A program made the translations under genes and the position numbers. From the NCBI GenBank assembly GCA_938005655.1, contig CALLNA010000050.1, positions 1-10,818 of the forward strand: DNA of 10,818 bases, read 5' to 3'. Source of the stretch: an uncultured Novosphingobium sp. (GTDB taxonomy: Bacteria > Pseudomonadota > Alphaproteobacteria > Sphingomonadales > Sphingomonadaceae). This document shows, in pieces, positions 1-6,926 of the stretch (positions are counted from its first letter, which is position 1; each line of letters begins with the position of its first letter). Below the pieces are notes generated by a model. It did no database searches and was not told where the DNA came from. It saw only the letters and a program-made list of their open reading frames with translations.

Positions 1-25
1 CCCCGCCAATAGGGATTCGACACGC

Positions 26-478
26 ATGGCCAACGCCAGTCCATCGGGACGGAACCGACCGCTATCGCCGCACCTGCAGATCTGGCGCTGGGGGCCGGGC
101 ATGGCCTCCTCGATCCTGCACCGCGTCAGCGGCGTGGGCGCGACCGTCGGGCTGGCCCTGGTGCTGTGGGGCCTTGGCGCGCTGGTCGCCGGGCCGGAGG
201 CCTACGCGAAGTTCACCGGCTGGGTCTGGGCCGACCTCTCGACCGAGACCTGGGCGGGCCTGGGCATCCTCTGGGGCGTGATCCACATCCTCTTCAAGAT
301 CGTCGTGGTCGGCTGCTCGTGGGCGCTGTTCTCGCACGCGCTGTCGGGCATCCGCCACTTCGTGCTCGATACCGGCGCCGGCTACGAGCTCGACGGCAAC
401 AACTTCTGGGCCACCGCCTGCACGATCGGCGGCTTCGTCCTCACCGCGATCTTCTGGGCCGCGCTGCTGCTCCTCTAA
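26..478 (+). CDS. sdhC: Succinate dehydrogenase cytochrome b556 subunit (SdhC)
   Basis: Membrane anchor subunit of complex II, which carries electrons from the SdhA/SdhB dimer to ubiquinone and helps bind heme b in the inner membrane. The 150-residue protein has the family signature RPLSPHLQIW at residues 11-20, followed by SSILHRVSG (28-36); by comparison with E. coli SdhC the Ser and Arg33 of this stretch line the quinone site. SHALSGIRH (103-111) holds the expected axial heme ligand His104. Three hydrophobic segments lie at about 34-55, 78-102 and 130-150, as is normal for this family, and the length is slightly above that of E. coli SdhC. The ATG is preceded by AGGGA at 11-15. It is the first gene of sdhCDA, with sdhD 12 bases downstream. 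Any promoter lies upstream of the window. Confidence 0.97.
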   Translation: MANASPSGRNRPLSPHLQIWRWGPGMASSILHRVSGVGATVGLALVLWGLGALVAGPEAYAKFTGWVWADLSTETWAGLGILWGVIHILFKIVVVGCSWALFSHALSGIRHFVLDTGAGYELDGNNFWATACTIGGFVLTAIFWAALLLL

Positions 479-490
479 GGGTCTGACACA

Positions 491-874
491 ATGGGCAACG
501 GAACTTCCATCGGACGCGTGCGCGGGCTCGGCTCGGCGCACAGCGGCGTGCATCACTGGCTGGTCATCCGCTATACCGCGATCGGCAGCCTGCTGCTGGC
601 GGTCTGGTTCGTCCCCTCGCTCCTGATGCTGCCGAACCTTAACTACCAGGCGGTCCACGAGTGGCTGGCGCGGCCGGTCTCGGCCACGCTGCTCGGCCTG
701 TTCGTGCTGGTCAACATCTGGCACGCCCGGCTCGGTCTCCAGGTCGTGATCGAGGACTACGTCCACGAGCACGCCAACAAGTTCGCCAGCATCGTCCTGC
801 TGAATCTCGTCACCTTCGCGGCGGTCGCCTTCGGGGCCTTCTGCATCGTCCGCCTCGCGCTGGGAGGCGCATAA
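491..874 (+). CDS. sdhD: Succinate dehydrogenase hydrophobic membrane anchor subunit (SdhD)
   Basis: Second membrane anchor of complex II, which pairs with SdhC around heme b and the ubiquinone site. The 127-residue protein begins with a GxGSAHSGVHHW stretch (12-23), typical of alphaproteobacterial SdhD. HARLGLQVVIEDYVH (78-92) matches the E. coli HAWIGMWQVLTDYVK region: His78 corresponds to heme-ligand His71, and Asp89-Tyr90 to the Asp82-Tyr83 pair at the quinone site, with identical His-to-Tyr spacing. Three membrane helices are visible at about 27-48, 64-85 and 100-122. The start follows sdhC by 12 bases, with AAGGG overlapping the sdhC stop acting as a ribosome site. The stop is one base from the sdhA start, so the two are probably translationally coupled. 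Confidence 0.96.
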   Translation: MGNGTSIGRVRGLGSAHSGVHHWLVIRYTAIGSLLLAVWFVPSLLMLPNLNYQAVHEWLARPVSATLLGLFVLVNIWHARLGLQVVIEDYVHEHANKFASIVLLNLVTFAAVAFGAFCIVRLALGGA

Positions 875-875
875 C

Positions 876-2699
876 ATGGCTTCCGCAGCTTCCACTCAGC
901 CGGCCTACAAGATCGTCGACCACACCTATGACACCGTCGTCGTCGGCGCCGGCGGCTCGGGCCTGCGCGCCACGATGGGCAGCGCCGAGGCCGGCCTCAA
1001 GACGGCCTGCATCACCAAGGTCTTCCCGACCCGCAGCCATACCGTCGCGGCCCAGGGCGGCATTGCCGCCTCGCTCCAGAACAACAGCCCGGATCACTGG
1101 ACCTGGCACATGTTTGATACGGTCAAGGGCTCCGACTGGCTCGGCGACCAGGACGCGATCGAATACATGGTGCGCGAGGCGCCGGCCGCGGTCTACGAGC
1201 TGGAGCACGCGGGCGTGCCGTTCAGCCGCAACGAGAACGGGACGATCTACCAGCGCCCGTTCGGCGGCCACATGCAGAACATGGGCGAGGGCCCGCCGGT
1301 CCAGCGCACCTGCGCCGCGGCCGACCGTACCGGCCACGCCATGCTCCACGCGCTCTACCAGCAGAGCCTGAAGTACGACGCCGACTTCTTCATCGAATAC
1401 TTCGCGATCGACCTGATCATGGAGAACGGCCAGTGCCGGGGCGTCATCGCCCTGTGCCTGGACGACGGCACGATCCACCGCTTCCGCGCCCAGGCCGTGG
1501 TGCTGGCGACCGGCGGCTACGGCCGCTGCTACTTCACCGCGACCAGCGCCCATACCTGCACCGGCGACGGCGGCGGCATGGTCCTGCGCGCGGGGCTGCC
1601 GCTCCAGGACATGGAGTTCGTCCAGTTCCACCCGACCGGCATCTACGGCGCGGGCGTGCTCATCACCGAGGGCGCGCGCGGCGAGGGCGGCTACCTGACC
1701 AACTCCGAGGGCGAGCGCTTCATGGAGCGCTATGCGCCTAGCGCCAAGGACCTCGCCAGCCGCGACGTCGTCTCGCGCTCGATGGCGATGGAGATCCGCG
1801 AGGGCCGCGGCGTCGGCCCGAACAAGGACCACATCTACCTCCACCTCGACCACATCGACCCCAAGGTCCTGGCCGAGCGCCTGCCGGGCATCACCGAAAG
1901 CGGCAAGATCTTCGCGGGCGTCGATCTGACCCGCCAGCCGCTGCCGGTGGTTCCGACCGTCCACTACAACATGGGCGGCATCCCGACGAACTACCACGGC
2001 GAGGTCGTGACCATTGGTCCCGACGGCAATCCCGAGACGGTCGTCCCCGGCCTCTTCGCGGTGGGCGAGGCGGCCTGCGTGTCGGTGCACGGCGCGAACC
2101 GCCTGGGCTCCAACTCGCTGATCGACCTCGTGGTCTTCGGCCGCGCCGCCGGCCATCGCCTCAAGGAGCTGATCCAGCCGGGCACCGCGCACGAGGAGCT
2201 GCCGAAGGATTCGGCCGACCTCGCGCTGACCCGCCTTGACCACTTCCGCAACGCCAAGGGCGGCTCGCCCACGGCGCAGGTCCGCCTCGACATGCAGCGC
2301 ACCATGTCGCAGCACGCCGCGGTGTTCCGCACCGACGAGCTGATGGCCGAGGGCAAGGTCAAGCTCGCCGCCGCCTATGAGCGGATGAGCGACATCGGCG
2401 TCACCGACCGCTCGCTGATCTGGAACTCGGACCTCGTCGAGACGCTGGAGCTGGACAACCTGATCAGCCAGGCGACCGTCACGCTCCACGGCGCGCACAA
2501 CCGCAAGGAAAGCCGCGGCGCCCACGCGCACGAGGATTTCCCCGACCGCAACGACGCCGAGTGGATGAAGCACACCGCCGCCTGGTTCGAAGGCTGGGGT
2601 GGCAAGGGCGGCCAGGTCAAGCTCGACTACCGCCCGGTGCACGAGTTCACGCTGACCGACGACGTCGAGTACATCAAGCCCAAGAAGCGGGTATACTAG
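876..2699 (+). CDS. sdhA: Succinate dehydrogenase flavoprotein subunit (SdhA)
   Basis: Catalytic subunit of complex II, oxidising succinate to fumarate on covalently bound FAD at the cytoplasmic face of the inner membrane (TCA cycle and respiratory chain). The 607-residue length is normal. Visible features, in order: the FAD dinucleotide-binding motif GAGGSG (24-29); SHTVAAQGG, in which His55 is the expected covalent FAD attachment residue; HPTG with His252; RGEGG (268-272); Arg296 in ASRDVV, the likely proton-transfer arginine (E. coli Arg286); HYNMGG with His363; and NRLGSNSL with Arg409, matching the substrate-binding Arg399 of E. coli. The C-terminal helical domain (from about 440) includes RKESRGAH (497-504) and ends KPKKRVY. 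The ATG is preceded by GGGAGG at 862-867. No catalytic residue is missing. The usual partner sdhB is not immediately downstream. Confidence 0.98.
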   Translation: MASAASTQPAYKIVDHTYDTVVVGAGGSGLRATMGSAEAGLKTACITKVFPTRSHTVAAQGGIAASLQNNSPDHWTWHMFDTVKGSDWLGDQDAIEYMVREAPAAVYELEHAGVPFSRNENGTIYQRPFGGHMQNMGEGPPVQRTCAAADRTGHAMLHALYQQSLKYDADFFIEYFAIDLIMENGQCRGVIALCLDDGTIHRFRAQAVVLATGGYGRCYFTATSAHTCTGDGGGMVLRAGLPLQDMEFVQFHPTGIYGAGVLITEGARGEGGYLTNSEGERFMERYAPSAKDLASRDVVSRSMAMEIREGRGVGPNKDHIYLHLDHIDPKVLAERLPGITESGKIFAGVDLTRQPLPVVPTVHYNMGGIPTNYHGEVVTIGPDGNPETVVPGLFAVGEAACVSVHGANRLGSNSLIDLVVFGRAAGHRLKELIQPGTAHEELPKDSADLALTRLDHFRNAKGGSPTAQVRLDMQRTMSQHAAVFRTDELMAEGKVKLAAAYERMSDIGVTDRSLIWNSDLVETLELDNLISQATVTLHGAHNRKESRGAHAHEDFPDRNDAEWMKHTAAWFEGWGGKGGQVKLDYRPVHEFTLTDDVEYIKPKKRVY

Positions 2700-2790
2700 G
2701 CGACATCGCCAGCGTCGCAGCGTTCGCGAAAGGGCCGGCGGCCATGTCCGCCCCCCATGCGGAACCTTGCCCTGTCGCGCGCCGTTCATG

Positions 2791-2808
2791 CAGGTGTAGT
2801 CAAACCTG
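2791..2808. promoter_or_regulatory. Small dyad upstream of the alpha/beta-hydrolase gene
   Basis: In the 124-base gap between sdhA and the hydrolase gene, CAGGT (2791-2795) and ACCTG (2804-2808) form a perfect 5-bp inverted repeat with an 8-base spacer, 15 bases before the start codon. It sits where an operator or a leader hairpin could act. A 5-bp dyad is easily found by chance, so this is only a candidate. No clear -35/-10 pair and no hairpin with a T-run was seen in the gap. Confidence 0.15.
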
Positions 2809-2823
2809 TGCGAAGACCGGCCC

Positions 2824-3624
2824 ATGGCGATGCTCGATGACATGCGGAATGCGGCGCTGACGGCCGGCGGCGCGTTCTGGCGCGGGGCGCTGGAGCGCAG
2901 CGGGGCGAGCCGCAGCGAGCTGGCCCGCCGTGCCGCCCTGGCGCGCCAGCCGGGGCCGGAAGGGATCAGCGGGCCGCCGCTGCACCTCCTGCTCGGCGAG
3001 TTGCGCGCGGTCCTCCCCAGGCCCCGCCGCCGCGCGCCCGCGGCGGCGCTCCATCCGCGGCCGGTCATGCTGCTGCCCGGCTTCGGCGCCCATCCGGTGC
3101 GGATGCGGCGGATGCTCACCGCGCTCGGCGGGGCGGGGCATTCGGCGCACGAATGGGGCCTCGGCTTCAACCTCGGGCCGACGCCCGCGAACTTCGCCTT
3201 CCTGCTCGACCGGGTGTCGCGCCTAGCGCGCTCGCATGGCGAGCCGGTGGTGCTGGTCGGCTGGAGCCTGGGCGGCCTCTTCGCCCGCGAGCTGGCCAAG
3301 CTGCGGCCCGAGGCCGTGGCCGGCGTCGTCACCATGGGCACGCCCTTCTCGGGCGATCGCCGCGCCAACAATGCCTGGCGCGCCTACCAGTTCGTCACCG
3401 GCCATGCCGTGGACGAGCCGCCGGTGCCGGGCGACTTCGCGGTCAAGCCGCCGGTCCCGACGATCGCGCTGTGGAGCCCACGCGACGGCATCGTCGCCCC
3501 GCGCTCGGCCTGCGGCTGGCCCGGCGAGCGCGACCGCGCCGTCGCGCTGCGCTGCAACCACCTGGGCTTCGCGAGCGATCCCGTGGCGATCGCCGAGGTG
3601 CTGCGGCAGGTGGACGCGATCTAG
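2824..3624 (+). CDS. Alpha/beta-hydrolase family protein
   Basis: Predicted serine hydrolase of the alpha/beta-hydrolase fold; substrate unknown. The 266-residue protein has an oxyanion-type loop in PGFGAHP (85-91) and the nucleophile elbow GWSLGG (146-151) with Ser148. SPRDGIVAP (218-226) supplies the probable acid Asp221, and NHLGF (245-249) the probable base His246, so the triad looks complete. MGTPFSGDRRANNAW (171-185) resembles the segment after the nucleophile in lipase/triacylglycerol-hydrolase-like members. The first 75 residues, rich in Arg and Ala, precede the fold and show no signal peptide, so a cytoplasmic location is likely. The start is uncertain: in-frame ATGs lie at codons 1, 3 and 7, and only a weak GAAGA (2812-2816) precedes. 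It sits 124 bases after sdhA, in the place usually held by sdhB, and 42 bases before the LLM oxidoreductase gene, with which it may be co-transcribed. Confidence 0.85.
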   Translation: MAMLDDMRNAALTAGGAFWRGALERSGASRSELARRAALARQPGPEGISGPPLHLLLGELRAVLPRPRRRAPAAALHPRPVMLLPGFGAHPVRMRRMLTALGGAGHSAHEWGLGFNLGPTPANFAFLLDRVSRLARSHGEPVVLVGWSLGGLFARELAKLRPEAVAGVVTMGTPFSGDRRANNAWRAYQFVTGHAVDEPPVPGDFAVKPPVPTIALWSPRDGIVAPRSACGWPGERDRAVALRCNHLGFASDPVAIAEVLRQVDAI

Positions 3625-3635
3625 CGTCGCGCTAT

Positions 3636-3663
3636 CCTCTCTCTGCGGCAACCACGGGAGAGG
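3636..3663 (+). promoter_or_regulatory. Leader hairpin that would mask the ribosome site of the LLM gene
   Basis: CCTCTCTC (3636-3643) can pair with GGGAGAGG (3656-3663) as an 8-bp helix with one T-G wobble and a 12-base loop. The right arm is the Shine-Dalgarno sequence of the gene starting at 3667, so the folded form would hide it. The pairing is seen directly; a regulatory role is inference. Confidence 0.3.
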
Positions 3664-3666
3664 CAC

Positions 3667-4713
3667 ATGCTCGAAATCTGGCGCGCGGGCGGCTCGAACA
3701 CCGGGGCCACGCCCGAGCTGGCCCGCGCGGTTGAGGCCGAGGGCTGGGACGGCCAGATGTTCATGGATTCGCAGTCGCTCTCGGCCGACCCCTATGTCCA
3801 GATGGGCGCCTGGGCGGCCTGGACCGCGCGGCTGAAGCTCTCGCCCGGCGTGACCAACCCGCTGACCCGCAACATCGCCGTGACCGCGGCCGGCGCGGCG
3901 ACGGTCCAGGCGGTGTCGAACGGCCGGGCGGTGCTCGGCATCGGCCGCGGCGATTCGGCGTTGGCCTACCTTGGCCTCGCCCCGGCGCGGCTCGCTGCCT
4001 TTGAGCGGGCGCTGACCGGATTGCAGACGCTGCTGGGCGGCGGGGAGATTCCCTTCGAGGCGAGCGGGGAGGCCTCGGTCCACGAGCTGTCGCTCGGCGC
4101 GCGGCCCGAGAGCGTGAAGCTGCGCTGGCTGCCCGAGGGCCTGCCCAAGGTGCCGCTGGACGTCGCCGCGACTGGGCCGAAGGTCATCGCCATGGCGGCG
4201 CGCATCGCCGAGCGGGTGACGTTCTCGATCGGCGCCGAGGTCGAGCGGGCGGAATGGGCGCTCGGCCTCGCCCGCGCGGCGGGCGGCGCAGGGGTGTCCT
4301 GTGGCGCGCAGGTGATCGTCGTCTGCCATCCCGACGATGCGACGGCGATGGAGGTCGCGATGGCCATGGCTCCGCCGCTCGCCCGCTTCCAGGTGATGCA
4401 GGGCAGCGCCGCCGGGCCGAGCGACGCGGGCGATGCCGCGAGCTACGATGCGATCCGCTCGGGCTACGACATGACCAAGCATGGCGGAGTGCATGAGACG
4501 CAGCGGCTGACCCACGGCGCGCTCTCGCCCGAATTCGTCCGTCGCTTCGCCATCGTCGGCCCGCCGGACCATTGCACCGAGCGCCTGCTCGCCTTGCGCA
4601 AGGCGGGGCTCGAGCGCTTCGTGGTGGTCGGTCCCGGGTTCTATCCGCCGGGCTGGGGCGAGGCCGCGGGGCTGTTCGTCCGGGAGGTGATCCCGGCCCT
4701 ACGCGCTGCCTGA
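3667..4713 (+). CDS. LLM class flavin/F420-dependent oxidoreductase
   Basis: Luciferase-like monooxygenase superfamily protein (TIM barrel that uses FMN or reduced F420), 348 residues, a usual length for the class. The N-terminal strand MLEIWRAGG and EAEGWDGQMFMDS (23-35) fit the barrel start. GVTNPLTRN (61-69) and GRAVLGIGRGDS (86-97) are hallmark segments of the Mer/LLM group. The strand DVAATGPKVIAMAARIAERV (165-184) and the C-terminal VGPPDHCTERLLALRKAGLE (297-316) also match it. Members oxidise or reduce varied substrates and the sequence does not tell which. Sphingomonads are not generally known to make F420, so FMN may be the cofactor. The start is set by GGGAGAGG (3656-3663) just upstream. 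The last 15 bases overlap the 3' end of the convergent crotonase gene. Confidence 0.85.
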   Translation: MLEIWRAGGSNTGATPELARAVEAEGWDGQMFMDSQSLSADPYVQMGAWAAWTARLKLSPGVTNPLTRNIAVTAAGAATVQAVSNGRAVLGIGRGDSALAYLGLAPARLAAFERALTGLQTLLGGGEIPFEASGEASVHELSLGARPESVKLRWLPEGLPKVPLDVAATGPKVIAMAARIAERVTFSIGAEVERAEWALGLARAAGGAGVSCGAQVIVVCHPDDATAMEVAMAMAPPLARFQVMQGSAAGPSDAGDAASYDAIRSGYDMTKHGGVHETQRLTHGALSPEFVRRFAIVGPPDHCTERLLALRKAGLERFVVVGPGFYPPGWGEAAGLFVREVIPALRAA

Positions 4714-5463
4714 GCGTCCGCCTCGCGCGGCGAGGCCGGATTCGGCGACGAGATGGAGGTGGCGGGCGCTTTCCAGCTCCATGTATTCGTGGAAGTCGAG
4801 GCGCTCTGCCGAGAGCAGGTTGGCCTTCATCGTGCGCAGCGCGAGCGCGTCGTAGGCGGCGAGCCGCAGTGCCGCCTCGCGGGCCTCCTCGTGCAGGGCC
4901 TCGCGCGCGAACAGCCGCGTGACCAGGCCGAGGCGCAGCGCGTCCGCGCCGGTCAGCTTCTCCGGGCTGAGCAGCAGCTCGCGGGCCTGGGCGCCGCCGA
5001 GCAGGCGGGTCAGCGTCCAGGGCAGGCCCATGTCGCCGGACAGGCCGAGGTTGAGGAAGGCGGTGTTGAACCGCGTCTCGGCCGTGGCGAAGCGGAAGTC
5101 GCAGGCCGCGGCCCAGCCCATCGCCGCGCCCGCGCAGCCGCCGTCGATCGCGGCGATCGTCACCTGGGGCATGGCGTGGAGCAGGGTCGCGGCGTGATAG
5201 ACCTCGGCAAGCTCGCCGTAGCCCTGCCGGGCGGCGTCGGCCTCGCCCTGGTCGTCCCAGCCGCCGAGATCGGCGCCGACCGAGAAGTCCGTGCCCGCGC
5301 CGCGCAGGATCACCACCCGCGCGTCGCTCGCCGCCAGGTTCCGCACCGCGCGGTAGAGGTCGACGCACATTCGCACGGTCACGCCGTTGCGTCGGCCGGG
5401 GCGGTTGAGCGTGACCGTGGCCAGGCCGCCATCGCGCTCGACCAGGACCGGCGTCTCGCTCAC
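4699..5463 (-). CDS. Crotonase-fold protein (enoyl-CoA hydratase/isomerase family), atypical active site
   Basis: 254-residue member of the crotonase superfamily, which acts on acyl-CoA thioesters. Recognisable parts: LATVTLNRP (14-22); the first oxyanion-hole segment SVGADL (61-66); the region IAAIDGGCAGAAMGWAAACD (103-122); and LSGDMGLPWTLTRLLG (141-156). Aligned to rat mitochondrial enoyl-CoA hydratase, Glu144 falls on Gly116 and Glu164 on Phe137, so both hydratase glutamates are absent, while Asp144 lies in the SGD turn. The reaction is therefore uncertain: isomerase, hydrolase, lyase or a different hydratase are all possible. The start chosen is GTG at 5463, whose GTGA overlaps the stop of the upstream crotonase gene by 4 bases, with GGAG at 5476-5473 as ribosome site. 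The open frame continues upstream, but there it only shadows the other crotonase. It is the last gene of the three-gene operon. Confidence 0.88.
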   Translation of the reverse strand: MSETPVLVERDGGLATVTLNRPGRRNGVTVRMCVDLYRAVRNLAASDARVVILRGAGTDFSVGADLGGWDDQGEADAARQGYGELAEVYHAATLLHAMPQVTIAAIDGGCAGAAMGWAAACDFRFATAETRFNTAFLNLGLSGDMGLPWTLTRLLGGAQARELLLSPEKLTGADALRLGLVTRLFAREALHEEAREAALRLAAYDALALRTMKANLLSAERLDFHEYMELESARHLHLVAESGLAARGGRSGSA

Positions 5464-6245
5464 GCCGGGTTGCTCCAGACCGGCGCGCGCTTCTCGGCGA
5501 AGGCCTTGGGGCCTTCGCGCGCGTCGGGGCCGGTGAGCAGCCCGCGCACCTGAGGCAGGTCGAACATGTCGCCCATCGAGGCGGCGATCGAGCGCCCGTC
5601 GAGCCCGTTGGCGACGGCCTTGGTCGCGATGACCGAATTGGGCGAGCACTGGAGGATCTCCTCCGCCCAGCGCCGCGCCGCGGCGAGCACGTCGTCCGCC
5701 GGCACGATCTCGTTGACCAGGCCGAGGTCGAGCGCCTGGCTCGCTGTGATCCTGCGCGCGGTGAGCAGCATGGCCATCGCCCGCTTCGACCCGATCTCGC
5801 GGATCAGGCGCTGGATGCCGCCGCCGAGCGCCGCCAGGCCGACGCGCGGCTCGGTCAGGCCGAAGGTGGCGCTGTCTGCCGCCACGATCAGGTCGCAGGC
5901 CAGGGCCAACTCGAACCCGCCGCCCATCGCCTGGCCGTTGACCGCGGCGATCACCGGCTTGAGGCGGCCGAAGCGGGAGACCATCCCCCCGAACCCGCTC
6001 GGCGGGACCGAGGGGCGCGAGCGGTCCATCCCGCCCTTGAGGTCCGCCCCGGCGCAGAACGCCTTGTCGCCCGCGCCGGTGACGATGGCGATCCACAGGT
6101 CGGGGTTCGCATCGAAGTGGTCGAAGACCGCGCCCAGCTCCCAGCTCGCGTCCTGGCTCAGGGCGTTGCGGACTTCCTCGCGCCGGATCGTGACGGTCAT
6201 GATCCGGCCGTCGACCTCGACCGAGCAGAACCGGGTGTCGATCAT
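5460..6245 (-). CDS. Enoyl-CoA hydratase/isomerase family protein, canonical active site
   Basis: 261-residue crotonase. GADLKGG (66-72) provides the first oxyanion-hole residue (Ala67), and NGQAMGGGFELALACDL (103-119) the second (Gly109) plus Glu112, which aligns with rat ECH Glu144. FGLTEPRVGL (128-137) gives Glu132, aligning with Glu164. Both acid/base residues of syn-hydration are thus present, so hydration of a 2-enoyl-CoA is a reasonable prediction; the acyl chain is unknown. The C-terminal part ends in an FAEKRAPVW segment, typical of the family. The start is ATG at 6245, whose ATGA overlaps the stop of the CMD-like gene; GAAGGG (6257-6252) lies 6 bases upstream. A longer in-frame extension toward 7049 only reads through the CMD gene and is rejected. 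It is translationally coupled on both sides. Confidence 0.92.
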   Translation of the reverse strand: MIDTRFCSVEVDGRIMTVTIRREEVRNALSQDASWELGAVFDHFDANPDLWIAIVTGAGDKAFCAGADLKGGMDRSRPSVPPSGFGGMVSRFGRLKPVIAAVNGQAMGGGFELALACDLIVAADSATFGLTEPRVGLAALGGGIQRLIREIGSKRAMAMLLTARRITASQALDLGLVNEIVPADDVLAAARRWAEEILQCSPNSVIATKAVANGLDGRSIAASMGDMFDLPQVRGLLTGPDAREGPKAFAEKRAPVWSNPA

Positions 6246-6919
6246 TGCTCGCCCTTCGACAGGTCGTAGCCGCGCTTGTCGGCCCAGTCCTCGACCTCGC
6301 CCGGCTTGAAGGTCTTGCCCGGGGTCTTGCCCGAGGCCGTCTTGAGGTCCCAGCCGATCTGGTCGACGTAGTCCTCCAGCGGCATCCGCATCGCGCTGAT
6401 CGCCCAGCCGATCATCACGTAGTGGCCGATGGTGTGGAGGTAATCCATCATCTGGCGCCGGTCGTAGAACTTGGTGAGCCGGGCCCAGGTCTCGTCGGAC
6501 AGGTCGTTGGTCGCCATCAGCTCGTCGACGCCGTCGATCAGGGCGCGGTCGAGCTCGCTCCAGGCCCAGGCGTCGGCCGGCTTCTTCAGGGCGGCGATCT
6601 CGTCCAGCGTCATGCCGTAGTTGAGCGCGTAGCCGACGTGGTTGTGCCACTCGTACTCCGACTTGATCTTCCAGGCGACGCGCAGGATCAGGATCTCGCG
6701 GTCGCGCAGCGGGACCGTGTTGGTCATCAGCAGGTGCTTGCCCCAGACGTTGTAGGCCTTGCCGAGGTCGGGGTGGTTGGCGATGACCTGGATCGAGTTC
6801 GTGGCCGAGCCGTTCTCCCAGGCGTCGGGCTCGCCCCAGAAGGCCTGCACCTCGCGCGAATCGTCGGTATATTCCTCGCGCGGCAGCCGCGGCACGCGCC
6901 ACATGGTCTTCTCGGTCAT
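6242..6919 (-). CDS. Carboxymuconolactone decarboxylase (CMD/AhpD-like) family protein
   Basis: 225-residue protein with a CMD-type helical core. LRDREILILRVAWKIKSEYE (71-90), then WHNHVGYALNYGMTLDEIAAL (91-111), is the family signature (REixiLRva, the HnHvgyA segment and a downstream G-ms-eEI-aL). AhpD-type peroxidase/disulfide members carry CxxC where this protein has Glu88-Tyr-Glu-Trp91, so a thiol redox role is unlikely; His92 and His94 remain. A second helical part, LDRALIDGVDELMATNDLSD (123-142), also fits the larger members of the family. Its biochemical role is unknown; the context of two crotonases suggests breakdown of a ring- or acyl-CoA-type compound (inference). ATG at 6919 is preceded by AAGGA (6931-6927). 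It is the first gene of the minus-strand operon and is divergent from the ATP-grasp gene. Confidence 0.88.
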   Translation of the reverse strand: MTEKTMWRVPRLPREEYTDDSREVQAFWGEPDAWENGSATNSIQVIANHPDLGKAYNVWGKHLLMTNTVPLRDREILILRVAWKIKSEYEWHNHVGYALNYGMTLDEIAALKKPADAWAWSELDRALIDGVDELMATNDLSDETWARLTKFYDRRQMMDYLHTIGHYVMIGWAISAMRMPLEDYVDQIGWDLKTASGKTPGKTFKPGEVEDWADKRGYDLSKGEQ

Positions 6920-6926
6920 CCTCGGG

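Noticed and set aside
62..895. 277-codon minus-strand frame opposite sdhC/sdhD
   Set aside because: Shadow of two well-supported membrane subunits; its composition is antisense-like and has no recognisable domain.
2700..2760. Possible terminator after sdhA (GCGAC...GTCGC at 2700-2718; GGCGG...CCGCC just downstream)
   Set aside because: Both stems are only 5 bp with no following T-run; dyads this short are common at this GC content.
810..3371. 853-codon open frame on the minus strand opposite sdhA
   Set aside because: It is low-complexity Arg/Ala/Val/Asp-rich sequence with no family motif, and lies opposite the fully conserved sdhA; long antisense frames are expected in high-GC coding DNA.
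5464..6096. N-terminal extension of the second crotonase
   Set aside because: It is the out-of-frame reading of the other crotonase gene; homology starts exactly at the GTG in the GTGA overlap.
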